From the NCBI GenBank assembly GCA_003214055.1, contig QCMD01000001.1, positions 1-64,000 of the forward strand: 64,000 nt of DNA, written 5' to 3'. A model generated the notes under the pieces. The model made no database searches and was not told the origin of the DNA. It worked only from the letters and a program-made list of their open reading frames with translations. Below are positions 34,808-44,767 of the stretch, piece after piece; position 1 is the first letter of the stretch, and every line of letters starts with the position of its first letter. The translations under genes were made by a program, and so were the position numbers. Origin of the DNA: Prochlorococcus sp. AG-418-K17. Lineage in GTDB: Bacteria > Cyanobacteriota > Cyanobacteriia > PCC-6307 > Cyanobiaceae.

Positions 34808-35560
34808 GTGAGAAAAGTTAATTTGGTTGAATCTAATCAAAATCAAGGTTCTAACCTAGGATCTAGGCTCCAACAGGATCTAAAAAATGACCTTATAGCC
34901 GGTTTGTTAGTGGTTATACCTCTAGCAACGACTATTTGGTTGTCATCTCTTGTAAGCAAATTTGTTTTAACTTTAGTAACGTCTGTTCCAAAACAATTAA
35001 ACCCTTTTATTACTCTTAACCCTTTATTACAAGATTTAATAAATTTAACATTAGGTTTAACAGTCCCACTCCTCGCGATCTTGCTAATAGGATTGATGGC
35101 TCGGAATTTTGTTGGAAGATGGCTTTTAGAATTTGGAGAAGGCACTTTATCAAAAATCCCAGTTGCAGGAGCTGTTTATAAAACTCTCAAACAATTGCTT
35201 GAAACTTTTCTTAGTAATAAATCGAATCGATTTAGAAGAGTTGTTTTAGTAGAGTACCCACGTGAAGGATTATTTAGCATTGGATTTGTTACTGGAGATG
35301 TTGGCTCGTCTCTTCAACCTGAGTCGGAAGAACATTTGTTAAGTGTCTTCATACCTACAGCACCTAATCCAACAACCGGTTGGTACACTTTGGTTCCTGA
35401 GTCTTCTGTTAAAGATCTAAATATATCTGTAGAGGATGCATTCAAAACTATAATTTCAGCTGGTATTGTTAATCCAGATGATAAAAATAATAATAGTAAT
35501 CCAACTTTTTCAAAATTATTTTCTCAACTAAGAGCTTCAACAAATACCTCTTCTACTTAA
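34808..35560 (+). CDS. DUF502 membrane protein
   Basis: DLIAGLLVVIPLATTIWL, PVAGAVYKTLKQLLETF, RVVLVEYPREG...GFVTG. Confidence 0.85.
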   Translation: MRKVNLVESNQNQGSNLGSRLQQDLKNDLIAGLLVVIPLATTIWLSSLVSKFVLTLVTSVPKQLNPFITLNPLLQDLINLTLGLTVPLLAILLIGLMARNFVGRWLLEFGEGTLSKIPVAGAVYKTLKQLLETFLSNKSNRFRRVVLVEYPREGLFSIGFVTGDVGSSLQPESEEHLLSVFIPTAPNPTTGWYTLVPESSVKDLNISVEDAFKTIISAGIVNPDDKNNNSNPTFSKLFSQLRASTNTSST

Positions 35561-35569
35561 TTTCAATAA

Positions 35570-36199
35570 ATGAATAGTAATAGAACTCTTTCTAGAGAAT
35601 TATCATTACTTTCACTGGGTCTTATTAAAGACAAAAGTGATTTGATATTGACTAAATCTCAAATAGAAGAGATTTATGATTCAGCTTTAGATTCTCTAAT
35701 TAACCATTGCAGAGATGAATTAGATAATTGTGAATCTGATTTAGAAAATGCATCTCAGCATATATTGGATAGTGAGTTACAAGAAGGTTCAAGCTTTACT
35801 TATGCAAATGTCAGAGAAGAGATCAAGAAATCACTCCAAAAAATTGAGGGAGTTATGAATATACTTTCATATACATTAGATTTTCCACAATTAATACTTT
35901 CCAGTAATCAGCAAAATATTCGCGAAGAAGTTAATCAAAGAATTTTAAATGTCATAAACAATATAAAAATTATTGATAATGAAATTGATCAGGTAATGGA
36001 AGGTTGGAGGCTTAAAAGATTACCGAGGGTTGATCGCGATATTTTACGCTTGGCTTACGTAGATATCCATTTTTTGAAAACTCCGATAGCAGTTGCTTGT
36101 GATGAGGCGGTAAATTTAGCTAATAAATATAGTGATTCACAAGGAAGAAAATTTATTAATGGTGTTTTGAGAAGATTGCAAACAGTTAAAGTCAAATAA
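35570..36199 (+). CDS. nusB: Transcription antitermination protein NusB
   Basis: SRELSLLSLGLI; C-terminal RLPRVDRDILRLAYVDIHFLKTPIAVACDEAVNLANKYSDSQGRKFINGVLRRL. Confidence 0.92.
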   Translation: MNSNRTLSRELSLLSLGLIKDKSDLILTKSQIEEIYDSALDSLINHCRDELDNCESDLENASQHILDSELQEGSSFTYANVREEIKKSLQKIEGVMNILSYTLDFPQLILSSNQQNIREEVNQRILNVINNIKIIDNEIDQVMEGWRLKRLPRVDRDILRLAYVDIHFLKTPIAVACDEAVNLANKYSDSQGRKFINGVLRRLQTVKVK

Positions 36200-36259
36200 A
36201 AAATTTGTAAATAATAAATAATAATTTACAATTTAATTAAATTCGACTTAAAAATATTA

Positions 36260-37519
36260 ATGATTAATACTGATTCAGATAGTTCTAAAGAATGGGCTGC
36301 ACAAGCTTATGCCCTTTTAAAACAAAAGCAAGAGGATAAGAAAGCAGAATTAAAAAAAGAAGAGGATAAGAAAGCAGAATTAAAAAAAGAAGAGGATAAG
36401 AAAGCAGAATTAAAAAAAGAAGAGGATAAAGAAAAAGACTTTGTTGAAAGTTCAAATTTTCAAATAAAATCTCCATTTCTGAAAAATGATGTTGAATCGG
36501 AATTAGGAGAATTTAATGATGAATTTACTTGGTCAGCCATGGTCTTAGCTGCCCAAGGTAAAAAAATAAATCAAATATCAATAGATGAAATTGACTGGTT
36601 AACAAAATTAAGAAGAGGTTTAGAAGAGACTAGAAAAGGATTTGTTACAGAATTATTAGATAAATTAGGTGATGATCCTCTTACTCCAGAGTCTCTTGAT
36701 GATTTGGAAACCTTGTTAATAAGAGCTGATGTAGGTACTTTTTCTACAGATAAAGTAATTAACTCTCTTAGGAAGAAATTAAATGAAGAAGTTGTAGGAG
36801 GGGAGGAAGGTATTAAATTTCTGAAAGAGGAATTAAGATCAATTATTAATAAACCAATTAAAGATTCAGGTATAGATCTTTTGGTTCCTCAACAAGGAAT
36901 ATTAAATGTTTGGTTATTAGTTGGTGTCAACGGAGTTGGAAAAACTACAACTTTAGGAAAACTTGCATATTTATCTTCAAGAAGTAACTATAAAACCTTG
37001 ATAGCTGCTGCAGATACTTTTAGGGCTGCAGCAGTTGAGCAATTAAAGGTATGGGGTGAAAGAAGTAATGTTGATGTGATTTTTAATAAATCAAAAAATG
37101 CTGATCCAGCTGCCGTGGTTTTTGATGCAATTAATTCAGCAAAAAAAAGAAATAGTGATTTATTGCTAGTTGATACTGCAGGCAGATTACAAACAAAAAA
37201 TAATTTAATGGAGGAACTTTCAAAAATAAAAAAAATTATTGATAAAAAAGTTCCAAATGCAAAAGTTGAATCTTTATTAGTTCTAGATGCAAGTCAAGGA
37301 CAAAACGGATTAAATCAAGCAAAAAGTTTTGCAAAATCTGCAAATTTAAGTGGTGCAATACTTACTAAGTTGGATGGTTCGTCTAGGGGAGGAGTTTCTT
37401 TAGCTGTCTCATCTGAAGTTAATTTGCCAATACGATTTATTGGAGCTGGTGAGGGAATAAAAGATTTAAGGCCTTTTAATAGTTTCGAATTTATTGAAGC
37501 TTTGCTTTCCGATAAATAA
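36260..37519 (+). CDS. ftsY: Signal recognition particle receptor FtsY
   Basis: VGVNGVGKTTTLGKLA, DTFRAAAVEQLKVW, LVDTAGRLQTKNNLMEEL, TKLDGSSRGG. Confidence 0.96.
   Translation: MINTDSDSSKEWAAQAYALLKQKQEDKKAELKKEEDKKAELKKEEDKKAELKKEEDKEKDFVESSNFQIKSPFLKNDVESELGEFNDEFTWSAMVLAAQGKKINQISIDEIDWLTKLRRGLEETRKGFVTELLDKLGDDPLTPESLDDLETLLIRADVGTFSTDKVINSLRKKLNEEVVGGEEGIKFLKEELRSIINKPIKDSGIDLLVPQQGILNVWLLVGVNGVGKTTTLGKLAYLSSRSNYKTLIAAADTFRAAAVEQLKVWGERSNVDVIFNKSKNADPAAVVFDAINSAKKRNSDLLLVDTAGRLQTKNNLMEELSKIKKIIDKKVPNAKVESLLVLDASQGQNGLNQAKSFAKSANLSGAILTKLDGSSRGGVSLAVSSEVNLPIRFIGAGEGIKDLRPFNSFEFIEALLSDK
36331..36429 (+). repeat. Perfect 30-bp tandem repeat (3.3 copies) inside ftsY
   Basis: agaggataagaaagcagaattaaaaaaaga at 36331, 36361 and 36391, partial copy at 36421; encodes repeated EEDKKAELKK. 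Confidence 0.97.
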
Positions 37520-37583
37520 ATATTTAATTAATTTTTAAAATCTTATTTTTAATGTTAAAACATACTTATACATTTATTTTGTC

Positions 37584-38921
37584 TTGATCAATTATCAAAA
37601 AGAAAAATTTTATTCTAATAAAGTGATTAAAAATTTTTTAGAAAATGCAAATAATTCTTCCATAAATAACGAACAATTTTCTGAGATAGCATCTTCATTA
37701 AGTTATTATTTAAGATCTTTTTCAAATATTAATAAATTTCTTGATTATATTTCTTTGTTGTTTAAACATATGTTTGGTAAACAACTAGTGTTAATAATTC
37801 CTCTTACAGATAAAGGTGAATTATGGTTTGAAAATATTAGGATTTCAGCAAATATTAAATATTTTAAAATTAAAGAGGATTTAGATAATTTCTTAAAATT
37901 TAGTTTTTCTAAAAATTCTAAATTAAAGGATGTTATTAATTTTGAGGTTACTTTAAAAAATAACTTTAAAAATTACAAAGTTGAAACACATAAGTTGGTA
38001 TCTAGGGGAAAGAGCAGAGGATTTATATATGTTTTTCATAATGAAATTTCAAATCAATCAATTATTCAAGATGCTAATTTTAATTTCATTGTTAATTGTC
38101 TTACTCTTGGATTAGAAAATTATTTATTAATAAAGGCTAAAAAAAACCATGAAAATGTTGATAGAGAGATCTCTATAGGAGCTGAAATACAATCGCAGCT
38201 TTTGCCAGATTTTTGTCCAACTATATATGGTGTTGATCTTGCAGCTCATTGCAGACCTGCACTCCAGTTGGGAGGTGATTACTATGATTTTATGTCTTTG
38301 AAAACTAATATTTCTGAAAAGAAAAAAGAAAAGGCAAGGTGGGCTTTAGTTGTTGGAGACGTTATGGGTAAAGGAATTCCTGCTGGTCTTTTGATGACAA
38401 TGCTACGAGGAATGCTTCGTGCGGAGGTTTTGACAGGTCTACCTCCAGATAGGATTTTGCACGATTTAAATCAATTGGCTATTAACGATTTAGATCAATC
38501 TCATAGATTCGTAACTTTATTTTATTCAGATTATGATCCAAGAACAAAAAGATTGAGGTATGCAAATGCTGCTCATAATCCACCTTTATTGTGGAAAAGT
38601 TCTGAACAAAAAATTATAAAATTAGATACAGAAGGACTTGTTCTTGGATTACAAAAAGATGCTCAGTATAATTGTGGCGAGGTTAAGTTAGAACAAAATG
38701 ATTTGATACTTTATTACACAGATGGCGTAACAGATACTTCTAATGTATTAGGTGAAAGGTTTGATGAAGAAAGGTTGATTAAAATATTAGAAAAATTTTG
38801 TAAGCAATGTTATTCATCTCAAGAAATTTTGAATAAGATTTTCAAATCATTAGATGATTTTACAGGAAGAAATAGGCATTTAGAGGATGATGCATCTATC
38901 GTAGTATTTAAATTGAAATAG
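37584..38921 (+). CDS. SpoIIE/RsbU-type PP2C serine phosphatase
   Basis: EISIGAEIQSQLLPD, GGDYYDFM, VVGDVMGKGIPAGLLMTMLRGMLRAE, DLILYYTDGVTD. Confidence 0.9.
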   Translation: MINYQKEKFYSNKVIKNFLENANNSSINNEQFSEIASSLSYYLRSFSNINKFLDYISLLFKHMFGKQLVLIIPLTDKGELWFENIRISANIKYFKIKEDLDNFLKFSFSKNSKLKDVINFEVTLKNNFKNYKVETHKLVSRGKSRGFIYVFHNEISNQSIIQDANFNFIVNCLTLGLENYLLIKAKKNHENVDREISIGAEIQSQLLPDFCPTIYGVDLAAHCRPALQLGGDYYDFMSLKTNISEKKKEKARWALVVGDVMGKGIPAGLLMTMLRGMLRAEVLTGLPPDRILHDLNQLAINDLDQSHRFVTLFYSDYDPRTKRLRYANAAHNPPLLWKSSEQKIIKLDTEGLVLGLQKDAQYNCGEVKLEQNDLILYYTDGVTDTSNVLGERFDEERLIKILEKFCKQCYSSQEILNKIFKSLDDFTGRNRHLEDDASIVVFKLK

Positions 38922-38981
38922 ATATTTTGTCACATATACAAAAAAATGCTTTATTAGAAATAACTAGAGTATATTTTTCAT

Positions 38982-40361
38982 ATGGCAAAAGTTTGGAGTA
39001 ATAGATTTGATAACAGTCTTAATCCTTTTATTGAAAAATTTAATGCTTCAATTTCTTTTGATAACACATTAATAATTGAAGATATAGAGTGTTCTATTGC
39101 TCATGCAAAAATGCTTGGCAAAACAAAAGTTTTATCTGCAGAAGATACTACAAAAATAATTACTGGCTTAGAGACTATTAAAATTGAATTTTTGGAGGGT
39201 AAATTTTTTCCTGGCCCTCCTGCGGAAGATATTCATTATTGTATTGAAGAAAAGCTTATAAATTTAATTGGAGAAACTGGCAAAAAATTACATACTGGTA
39301 GAAGTAGGAATGATCAGGTTGCTACTGATATCAGACTATGGTTGAGGAAAGAGATTGATAAAATTGAATATTTAATAACTGATTTACAAAAATCTTTATT
39401 TCATGTGGCAAAAAAAAATGTTTACACGTTAATTCCTGGTTATACCCATATGCAGAGAGCGCAACCTTTATCCCTTGCACATCATATGTTGGCATACTTA
39501 GAGATGTTTCAAAGAGATCGCGAAAGATTTAAAGAGGTTAGATCTAGAGTGAATACATCTCCTTTAGGTGCGGCAGCATTGGCGGGCACAAAAATTAAAA
39601 TAGATAGAAGCTTTACGGCACAAGAATTGGGGTTTGAAAAAATTTATCAAAATAGTATTGATGCAGTTAGCGATAGAGACTTTTCTATTGAATTCGTTTC
39701 TGCTTCTGCATTAGTTATGTCTCATTTAAGTAAAATTTCCGAGGAAATTATATTATGGGTTACTGATGAATTTTCTTTTGCGAAATTAACGGATAAATGT
39801 GCAACAGGAAGTAGTTTAATGCCACAGAAAAAAAATCCTGATGTTCCAGAATTAATCAGAGGTAAAACAGGCAGAGTTTATGGTCATCTACAAGCCTTAT
39901 TAACTATGGTTAAGGCCGTTCCACTCGCTTATAATAAGGATTTTCAAGAAGATAAAGAGCCGATATTTGATACTGTGAAGACTATATCTTCCTGCTTGAA
40001 AGCAATGACTATTTTGATAAATGAGGGCATTGAATTTAATATTAATAACTTAACTAATTCTGTAGAAAAAGATTTTTCAAATGCAACTGATTTAGCAGAT
40101 TATTTAGTTGGAAAAAATGTTCCTTTTAGGAGTGCATATCAGATAGTTGGTGAAATCGTAAAAAATTGCTTGGAAAGAAAAATTTTATTTAAAGATCTTG
40201 AATTAGATGAATTTAAAAAATTTCATCCAAAATTTGAAAAAAACATTTACGAAAATCTCAAGCCAATAAATGTTGTCAAGTCAAGAATTAGCAAAGGGGG
40301 TACGGGTTTTGATCAAGTCGAAATAGAATTAAATAATTGGAAGAAAAAATTATTACTTTGA
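38982..40361 (+). CDS. argH: Argininosuccinate lyase
   Basis: [37 protein letters not shown]. Confidence 0.97.
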   Translation: MAKVWSNRFDNSLNPFIEKFNASISFDNTLIIEDIECSIAHAKMLGKTKVLSAEDTTKIITGLETIKIEFLEGKFFPGPPAEDIHYCIEEKLINLIGETGKKLHTGRSRNDQVATDIRLWLRKEIDKIEYLITDLQKSLFHVAKKNVYTLIPGYTHMQRAQPLSLAHHMLAYLEMFQRDRERFKEVRSRVNTSPLGAAALAGTKIKIDRSFTAQELGFEKIYQNSIDAVSDRDFSIEFVSASALVMSHLSKISEEIILWVTDEFSFAKLTDKCATGSSLMPQKKNPDVPELIRGKTGRVYGHLQALLTMVKAVPLAYNKDFQEDKEPIFDTVKTISSCLKAMTILINEGIEFNINNLTNSVEKDFSNATDLADYLVGKNVPFRSAYQIVGEIVKNCLERKILFKDLELDEFKKFHPKFEKNIYENLKPINVVKSRISKGGTGFDQVEIELNNWKKKLLL

Positions 40362-40422
40362 ATCTCTTTCAACTTTTTACATTAATGGTGTTCATTGGAG
40401 TAGAATAATAAGGCAATGCTAT

Positions 40423-40446
40423 AAAACTACTTCTAGTAGTTTTTTT
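40423..40446 (+). terminator. Probable Rho-independent terminator after argH / upstream of the RNA-binding protein gene
   Basis: aaaactac-ttcta-gtagttttttt: short stem-loop followed by T-run. Confidence 0.6.
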
Positions 40447-40474
40447 AATTAGGTAATTTTAAGTTGAGTTTCAA

Positions 40475-41065
40475 GTGAGTATTTTTGTTGGTAACCTGCC
40501 TTTCCGTGCAGAACGTGAAGATGTTCTACAATTGTTTGCACCTTTTGGCGAGGTTTTAAATTGTTCTCTCCCTTTGGAAAGGGATACAGGAAGAAAAAGA
40601 GGTTTCGCATTTGTTGAAATGACAGATGAAGAAATTGAAGCCACAGCTATTGAAGGTCTGCAAGGTACAGAATTAATGGGAAGGCCTTTAAGAATCAATA
40701 AGGCTGAGCCAAGAGGTGGTGGTGGTCCCCGACGAGGTGGAAGAGGAGGCTATAACGGTGGCGGTAATAATGCCAGTTACGGTGGGGGTTATAACAGTAG
40801 AGGTAATAATGGCGGTTATGGTGGTGGTGGAGGTAATAATAGCGGTTATGGTGGAGGTAACAATGCTAGTTATGGCGGAGGTTATAACGGTGGAGGTAAT
40901 AATGCTAGTTATGGCGGGGGTTATTCAGACTCAAATAAACCTTCTGGTGCAGAAGGTTGGGAAGATAGGAGTTACGGAAACTCTTCTGAAAATGCTGAGT
41001 ACGAAAGTGGTAGAAGTAGAAGAAGAAGAGGGGTTTCAAATGAGGAAGGTTCTCCTAGTTTGTAA
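40475..41065 (+). CDS. RRM RNA-binding protein with glycine-rich C-terminus (cyanobacterial Rbp type)
   Basis: IFVGNLPFRAEREDVLQLFAPFG (RNP2), RKRGFAFVEM (RNP1), then YGGGYN/GGGNNAS repeats; GTG start. Confidence 0.92.
   Translation: MSIFVGNLPFRAEREDVLQLFAPFGEVLNCSLPLERDTGRKRGFAFVEMTDEEIEATAIEGLQGTELMGRPLRINKAEPRGGGGPRRGGRGGYNGGGNNASYGGGYNSRGNNGGYGGGGGNNSGYGGGNNASYGGGYNGGGNNASYGGGYSDSNKPSGAEGWEDRSYGNSSENAEYESGRSRRRRGVSNEEGSPSL
40757..40927 (+). repeat. 39-bp degenerate repeat (3 recognisable copies) in the RNA-binding protein gene
   Basis: Units at 40757-40795, 40850-40888, 40889-40927, each encoding about GGGNNASYGGGYN. Confidence 0.85.
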
Positions 41066-41067
41066 AG

Positions 41068-42072
41068 CTAGAAATCCATATTCTCAAGTTTAGAAGTTAA
41101 ATCTACAAGATAATCGATTTCTAATTCTCTTTTGATAGATTTTGTTGAGATCTCATTTCTCCAAATTTTTGCTTTTGGGATGCTTTCAACTAAGTTAACT
41201 AGATGTTTGCAAATATCCCAAGTATTTCCTCCTTTCTTTAAATGTGTTTCTATGTAAGGTATTAAAGATAATATTATTTGCGATCTGGTCTTGGATTTTT
41301 TATTAATTCCATAAATTTTTTGATCAATATCCGCCCATCTTAGTGGATATTTATATATTGATCTGCCAACCATAACCCCATCAAAATCATTTAAAAGCTC
41401 TAAACATTGATCCGTATCAGAAATACCTCCATTTATTTCAATGTTTAATTCAGGATTTAAGTTCTTCAATTCTCTGACTAGATCATATTTAAGAGGTGGT
41501 ATATTTCTATTTTGTTTTGGATTCAATCCACTTAAAATCGCTTTTCTTGCATGAACTGTAAATCTATCAGCGCCAGCGTTTGCTATTCTTTGAACAAAAT
41601 TATTTAAGCTATTTATACTATCATTCTCATCTACACCAATTCTGTGTTTTATTGTTACGGGTAAATTACAGTTATTTTTTAAAGATTCAATACATTTAGC
41701 AACCTTTTCTGGGTTTTTCATAAGTGAGGCGCCAAAGTTACCAGAACATACTCTTTGACTAGGGCAACCGACATTAAAGTTAATTTCGTCATAACCCCAA
41801 TCTTCTGCCATTTTCGCGGCTTCTTTTAGTATTGCAGGATTATCTCCACCAAATTGAATTGATATAGGGTGTTCTTCATGATTAAAATCTAAGAATCTTT
41901 TTTTTTGGTCCGAATAAACCAAACTTTGCGCAACAATCATTTCGGTATATAAAAGAGCTTTTGAACTGATTTTTCGCATTATCATTCTGAAGTGCTTATC
42001 AGTACAATCCATCATTGGAGCAACACTTAATTTATGAAAATTATTTGTAGTATTAGATAGATTATCTCTCAT
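41068..42072 (-). CDS. tRNA-dihydrouridine synthase (DusA-like)
   Basis: VAPMMDCTDKHFRMIMRKIS, NFNVGCPSQRVCSGNFGASLMKNP, TVHARKAIL. Confidence 0.92.
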   Translation of the reverse strand: MRDNLSNTTNNFHKLSVAPMMDCTDKHFRMIMRKISSKALLYTEMIVAQSLVYSDQKKRFLDFNHEEHPISIQFGGDNPAILKEAAKMAEDWGYDEINFNVGCPSQRVCSGNFGASLMKNPEKVAKCIESLKNNCNLPVTIKHRIGVDENDSINSLNNFVQRIANAGADRFTVHARKAILSGLNPKQNRNIPPLKYDLVRELKNLNPELNIEINGGISDTDQCLELLNDFDGVMVGRSIYKYPLRWADIDQKIYGINKKSKTRSQIILSLIPYIETHLKKGGNTWDICKHLVNLVESIPKAKIWRNEISTKSIKRELEIDYLVDLTSKLENMDF

Positions 42073-42097
42073 AAAATTTCTTAGGATATTTAATTAT

Positions 42098-42592
42098 ATG
42101 AATCAATTTTTAACTAGACGAATTTTTATTTTAATTCCTATTATGTCAATCTTAAAAGTTATTTTTAAACCTTTAAAGGTATTTGCATCATCTTTTGCTT
42201 CAGATGAAGAGTGGAAGTTATCTCAAGAGGAATGGAAAAATAGATTAAGTCCAGAGGTTTATTACATATTACGTGAAGAGGGAACAGAGAGAGCCTTTAG
42301 TAGTAATTTAAATAATGAAAAAAGGAAAGGCACCTTTCATTGTGCTGGTTGTGATTTGCCACTTTTTTCATCTGATGCAAAGTTTGATAGTGGAACTGGT
42401 TGGCCTAGTTTTTGGGAACCAATTCAAGGATCCGTGGCAACGAAAGTTGATTTTAAATTAATTGTCCCAAGAACTGAATATCATTGTTCTAGATGTGGTG
42501 GCCATCAAGGTCATGTATTCAATGATGGCCCGAGGCCAACAGGAAAAAGATATTGTAACAATGGTCTTGCTTTGAAATTTGTACTTGAATAA
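42098..42592 (+). CDS. msrB: Peptide-methionine (R)-S-oxide reductase with N-terminal export/anchor sequence
   Basis: CAGCDLPLF, FDSGTGWPSFWEP, CSRCGGHQGHVFNDGP, RYCNNGLAL. Confidence 0.93.
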   Translation: MNQFLTRRIFILIPIMSILKVIFKPLKVFASSFASDEEWKLSQEEWKNRLSPEVYYILREEGTERAFSSNLNNEKRKGTFHCAGCDLPLFSSDAKFDSGTGWPSFWEPIQGSVATKVDFKLIVPRTEYHCSRCGGHQGHVFNDGPRPTGKRYCNNGLALKFVLE

Positions 42593-42600
42593 ATTATTTG

Positions 42601-42625
42601 TGCGGCCTTCCGCAACTTGTTTTGT
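42601..42625 (+). terminator. Probable terminator after msrB
   Basis: tgcgg-cctt-ccgca stem-loop followed by acttgttttgtttt. Confidence 0.5.
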
Positions 42626-42668
42626 TTTCTTATTTAATAGAGAATAGTATCAACAAACTTTTAAGATA

Positions 42669-43382
42669 ATGGTTGAAACTCAATCAGGCAATATTGATAA
42701 TAAAGACGAAAATGTTTCTGAACAGGTTAATAATCCTGAAGCTGCCATAACTGAAGATCAAACTAATCAAGAAAATGAATCTATTAAAAAAGCTGATTCT
42801 ATTGATACCGAGGATTTAAAAAATACTATTTCTAACAATGATGCTAGATTAGAACAATTAGAAAAAGAGCATGAAACATTAAAAAATCAATATGTAAGAA
42901 TTTCTGCAGATTTTGACAACTTTAGAAAAAGACAATCTAGAGATCAAGACGATTTAAAAATTCAACTTGTATCAAAAGCATTAACGGCAATATTACCTAT
43001 TGTCGACAATTTCGAGAGAGCAAGACAACAACTTAAACCTGAAAGTGAAGAAGCACAATCTCTTCATAGAAGTTATCAAGGATTGTATAAACAACTAGTA
43101 GAGGTTTTAAAACAACAAGGTGTAGCACCAATGAGAGTTATGAATCAGCAATTCGATCCAAATCTACATGAGGCCGTTTTAAGAGAGCCTAGTGAGGAGT
43201 TTAATGAAGACATAATTATTGAAGAATTGCAGCGAGGATATCATTTAGAGGGTAAGGTTTTGAGACATGCATTAGTTAAAGTTTCGATGGGCCCTGGCAA
43301 ACAAAATTCACAACAGGAAGTAGAAAAGGATACAGTTGAAGGAGATATTGATTCAGAGGCAATTCCCTCTGAGGATGTTTAA
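42669..43382 (+). CDS. grpE: Nucleotide exchange factor GrpE
   Basis: [22 protein letters not shown] ... [17 protein letters not shown]. Confidence 0.93.
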   Translation: MVETQSGNIDNKDENVSEQVNNPEAAITEDQTNQENESIKKADSIDTEDLKNTISNNDARLEQLEKEHETLKNQYVRISADFDNFRKRQSRDQDDLKIQLVSKALTAILPIVDNFERARQQLKPESEEAQSLHRSYQGLYKQLVEVLKQQGVAPMRVMNQQFDPNLHEAVLREPSEEFNEDIIIEELQRGYHLEGKVLRHALVKVSMGPGKQNSQQEVEKDTVEGDIDSEAIPSEDV

Positions 43383-43412
43383 GTTTCCAAATCTTTTGTT
43401 GAGCATTATCTC

Positions 43413-44537
43413 ATGGCTGATTTTTACCAGATATTAGGAGTTTCTAGAGATGCAGATGCTGATACTTTAAAAAGGGCTTATAGAAAGTTAGCCAGACAAT
43501 ACCACCCAGATATTAACAAAGAGCCAGGGGCTGAAGACAAGTTTAAAGAGATTGGTAAGGCTTATGAAGCATTAGCGGATCCAGAAACTAGAGCTAGATA
43601 TGATCAATTTGGAGAAGCTGGACTTGGAGGTGCTGCAGGTATGCCCGATATGGGAGATATGGGTGGCTTTGCAGATTTATTTGAAACTTTTTTTAATGGT
43701 TTTGGAGGGCAAGGCACACAAGGAGCTAGAACGCAAAGAAGGGGCCCTCAGCAAGGAGATGATTTAAGATATGATCTAAATGTAGATTTTAAAGACGCAA
43801 TATTTGGTCAACAAAAAGAAATCAAAATACCTCATTTAGAGACATGTGAAGTTTGCAGGGGAACAGGGGCTAAACCAGGAACTGGCCCAAAAACCTGTAC
43901 AACATGTGGAGGAAGTGGACAAGTAAGGAGAGCCACAAGAACACCTTTTGGCAATTTTACTCAAGTAGCAGAGTGTCCTGCTTGTAATGCAACAGGCCAG
44001 ATAATCTCAGATCCATGTTTGACCTGTGGAGGTCAAGGAGTGAAACAAGTACGAAAAAAATTACGTATTAATATTCCTGCAGGAGTTGATACTGGAACTA
44101 AATTAAGAGTTTCTGGAGAAGGTAATGTTGGATTGAAGGGAGGGCCACCAGGGGATCTTTATGTTTTTATAAAGGTTAAAAACGATTCAAGGTTAAAAAG
44201 AGATGGTCTAACTATTTATTCTGAAATAACAGTCAGCTATCTTCAAGCTATTCTTGGAGATACTGTAGAAATCATCACTGTTGATGGTAAGGTAAATTTA
44301 AAAATTCCAAGTGGTACTCAACCAAATACGACTCTATCTTTAGAAGGCAAAGGTGTTCCTAGACTAGGAAATCCAGTTGCAAGAGGAAATCATGAAGTAT
44401 TAGTTAAGGTTAAATTGCCTACGCGATTAACAGATGAAGAAAGAAATTTGTTAGAGAGTTTGGCTTCTCAATATTCAGATAAGAATATTAATTCGAGCAG
44501 TGGACTATTTAGTAAATTATTTGGTAAAGAATCCTAA
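43413..44537 (+). CDS. dnaJ: Chaperone DnaJ
   Basis: J domain with HPD; four CxxCxGxG-type zinc motifs. Confidence 0.97.
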   Translation: MADFYQILGVSRDADADTLKRAYRKLARQYHPDINKEPGAEDKFKEIGKAYEALADPETRARYDQFGEAGLGGAAGMPDMGDMGGFADLFETFFNGFGGQGTQGARTQRRGPQQGDDLRYDLNVDFKDAIFGQQKEIKIPHLETCEVCRGTGAKPGTGPKTCTTCGGSGQVRRATRTPFGNFTQVAECPACNATGQIISDPCLTCGGQGVKQVRKKLRINIPAGVDTGTKLRVSGEGNVGLKGGPPGDLYVFIKVKNDSRLKRDGLTIYSEITVSYLQAILGDTVEIITVDGKVNLKIPSGTQPNTTLSLEGKGVPRLGNPVARGNHEVLVKVKLPTRLTDEERNLLESLASQYSDKNINSSSGLFSKLFGKES

Positions 44538-44767
44538 TGCCTTCTTTAAAGTATTTGGACCTTAAATCTGTTCCATGTCCTTTAAATGTCGTAAAAATTA
44601 AATTAGCTTTAGAGAAGTTATCAAAAAATGAACAACTTATAGTAGAACTCGATAAAGGCGAACCAGAGGAAATGGTATTAAATAATTTAAAAGAGATGGG
44701 ATGTTTGTTTTTACAAATCAAAGAAAATAATAATTATTTAAAAATAAAAATATTCAATGAAAACTAA
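44537..44767 (+). CDS. TusA/SirA-family sulfur-carrier-like protein
   Basis: LDLKSVPCPLNVVKIKLALEKL; start overlaps the dnaJ stop (TAATG). Confidence 0.75.
   Translation: MPSLKYLDLKSVPCPLNVVKIKLALEKLSKNEQLIVELDKGEPEEMVLNNLKEMGCLFLQIKENNNYLKIKIFNEN

Noticed and set aside
36331-36429. Tandem repeats considered as CRISPR
   Set aside because: Adjacent in-frame coding repeats with no spacers; no repeat-spacer array was seen in the window.
36285-36476. 63-aa leucine-rich ORF antisense to ftsY with LLFLILLSYP repeats
   Set aside because: Apparent TM repeats are the reverse complement of the EEDKKAELKK tandem repeat.
40716-41093. 125-aa ORF MVVVPDEVEEEAITVAVIMPV...
   Set aside because: Out-of-frame shadow of the glycine-rich repeat in the RNA-binding protein gene; composition is an artefact of GGN codons.
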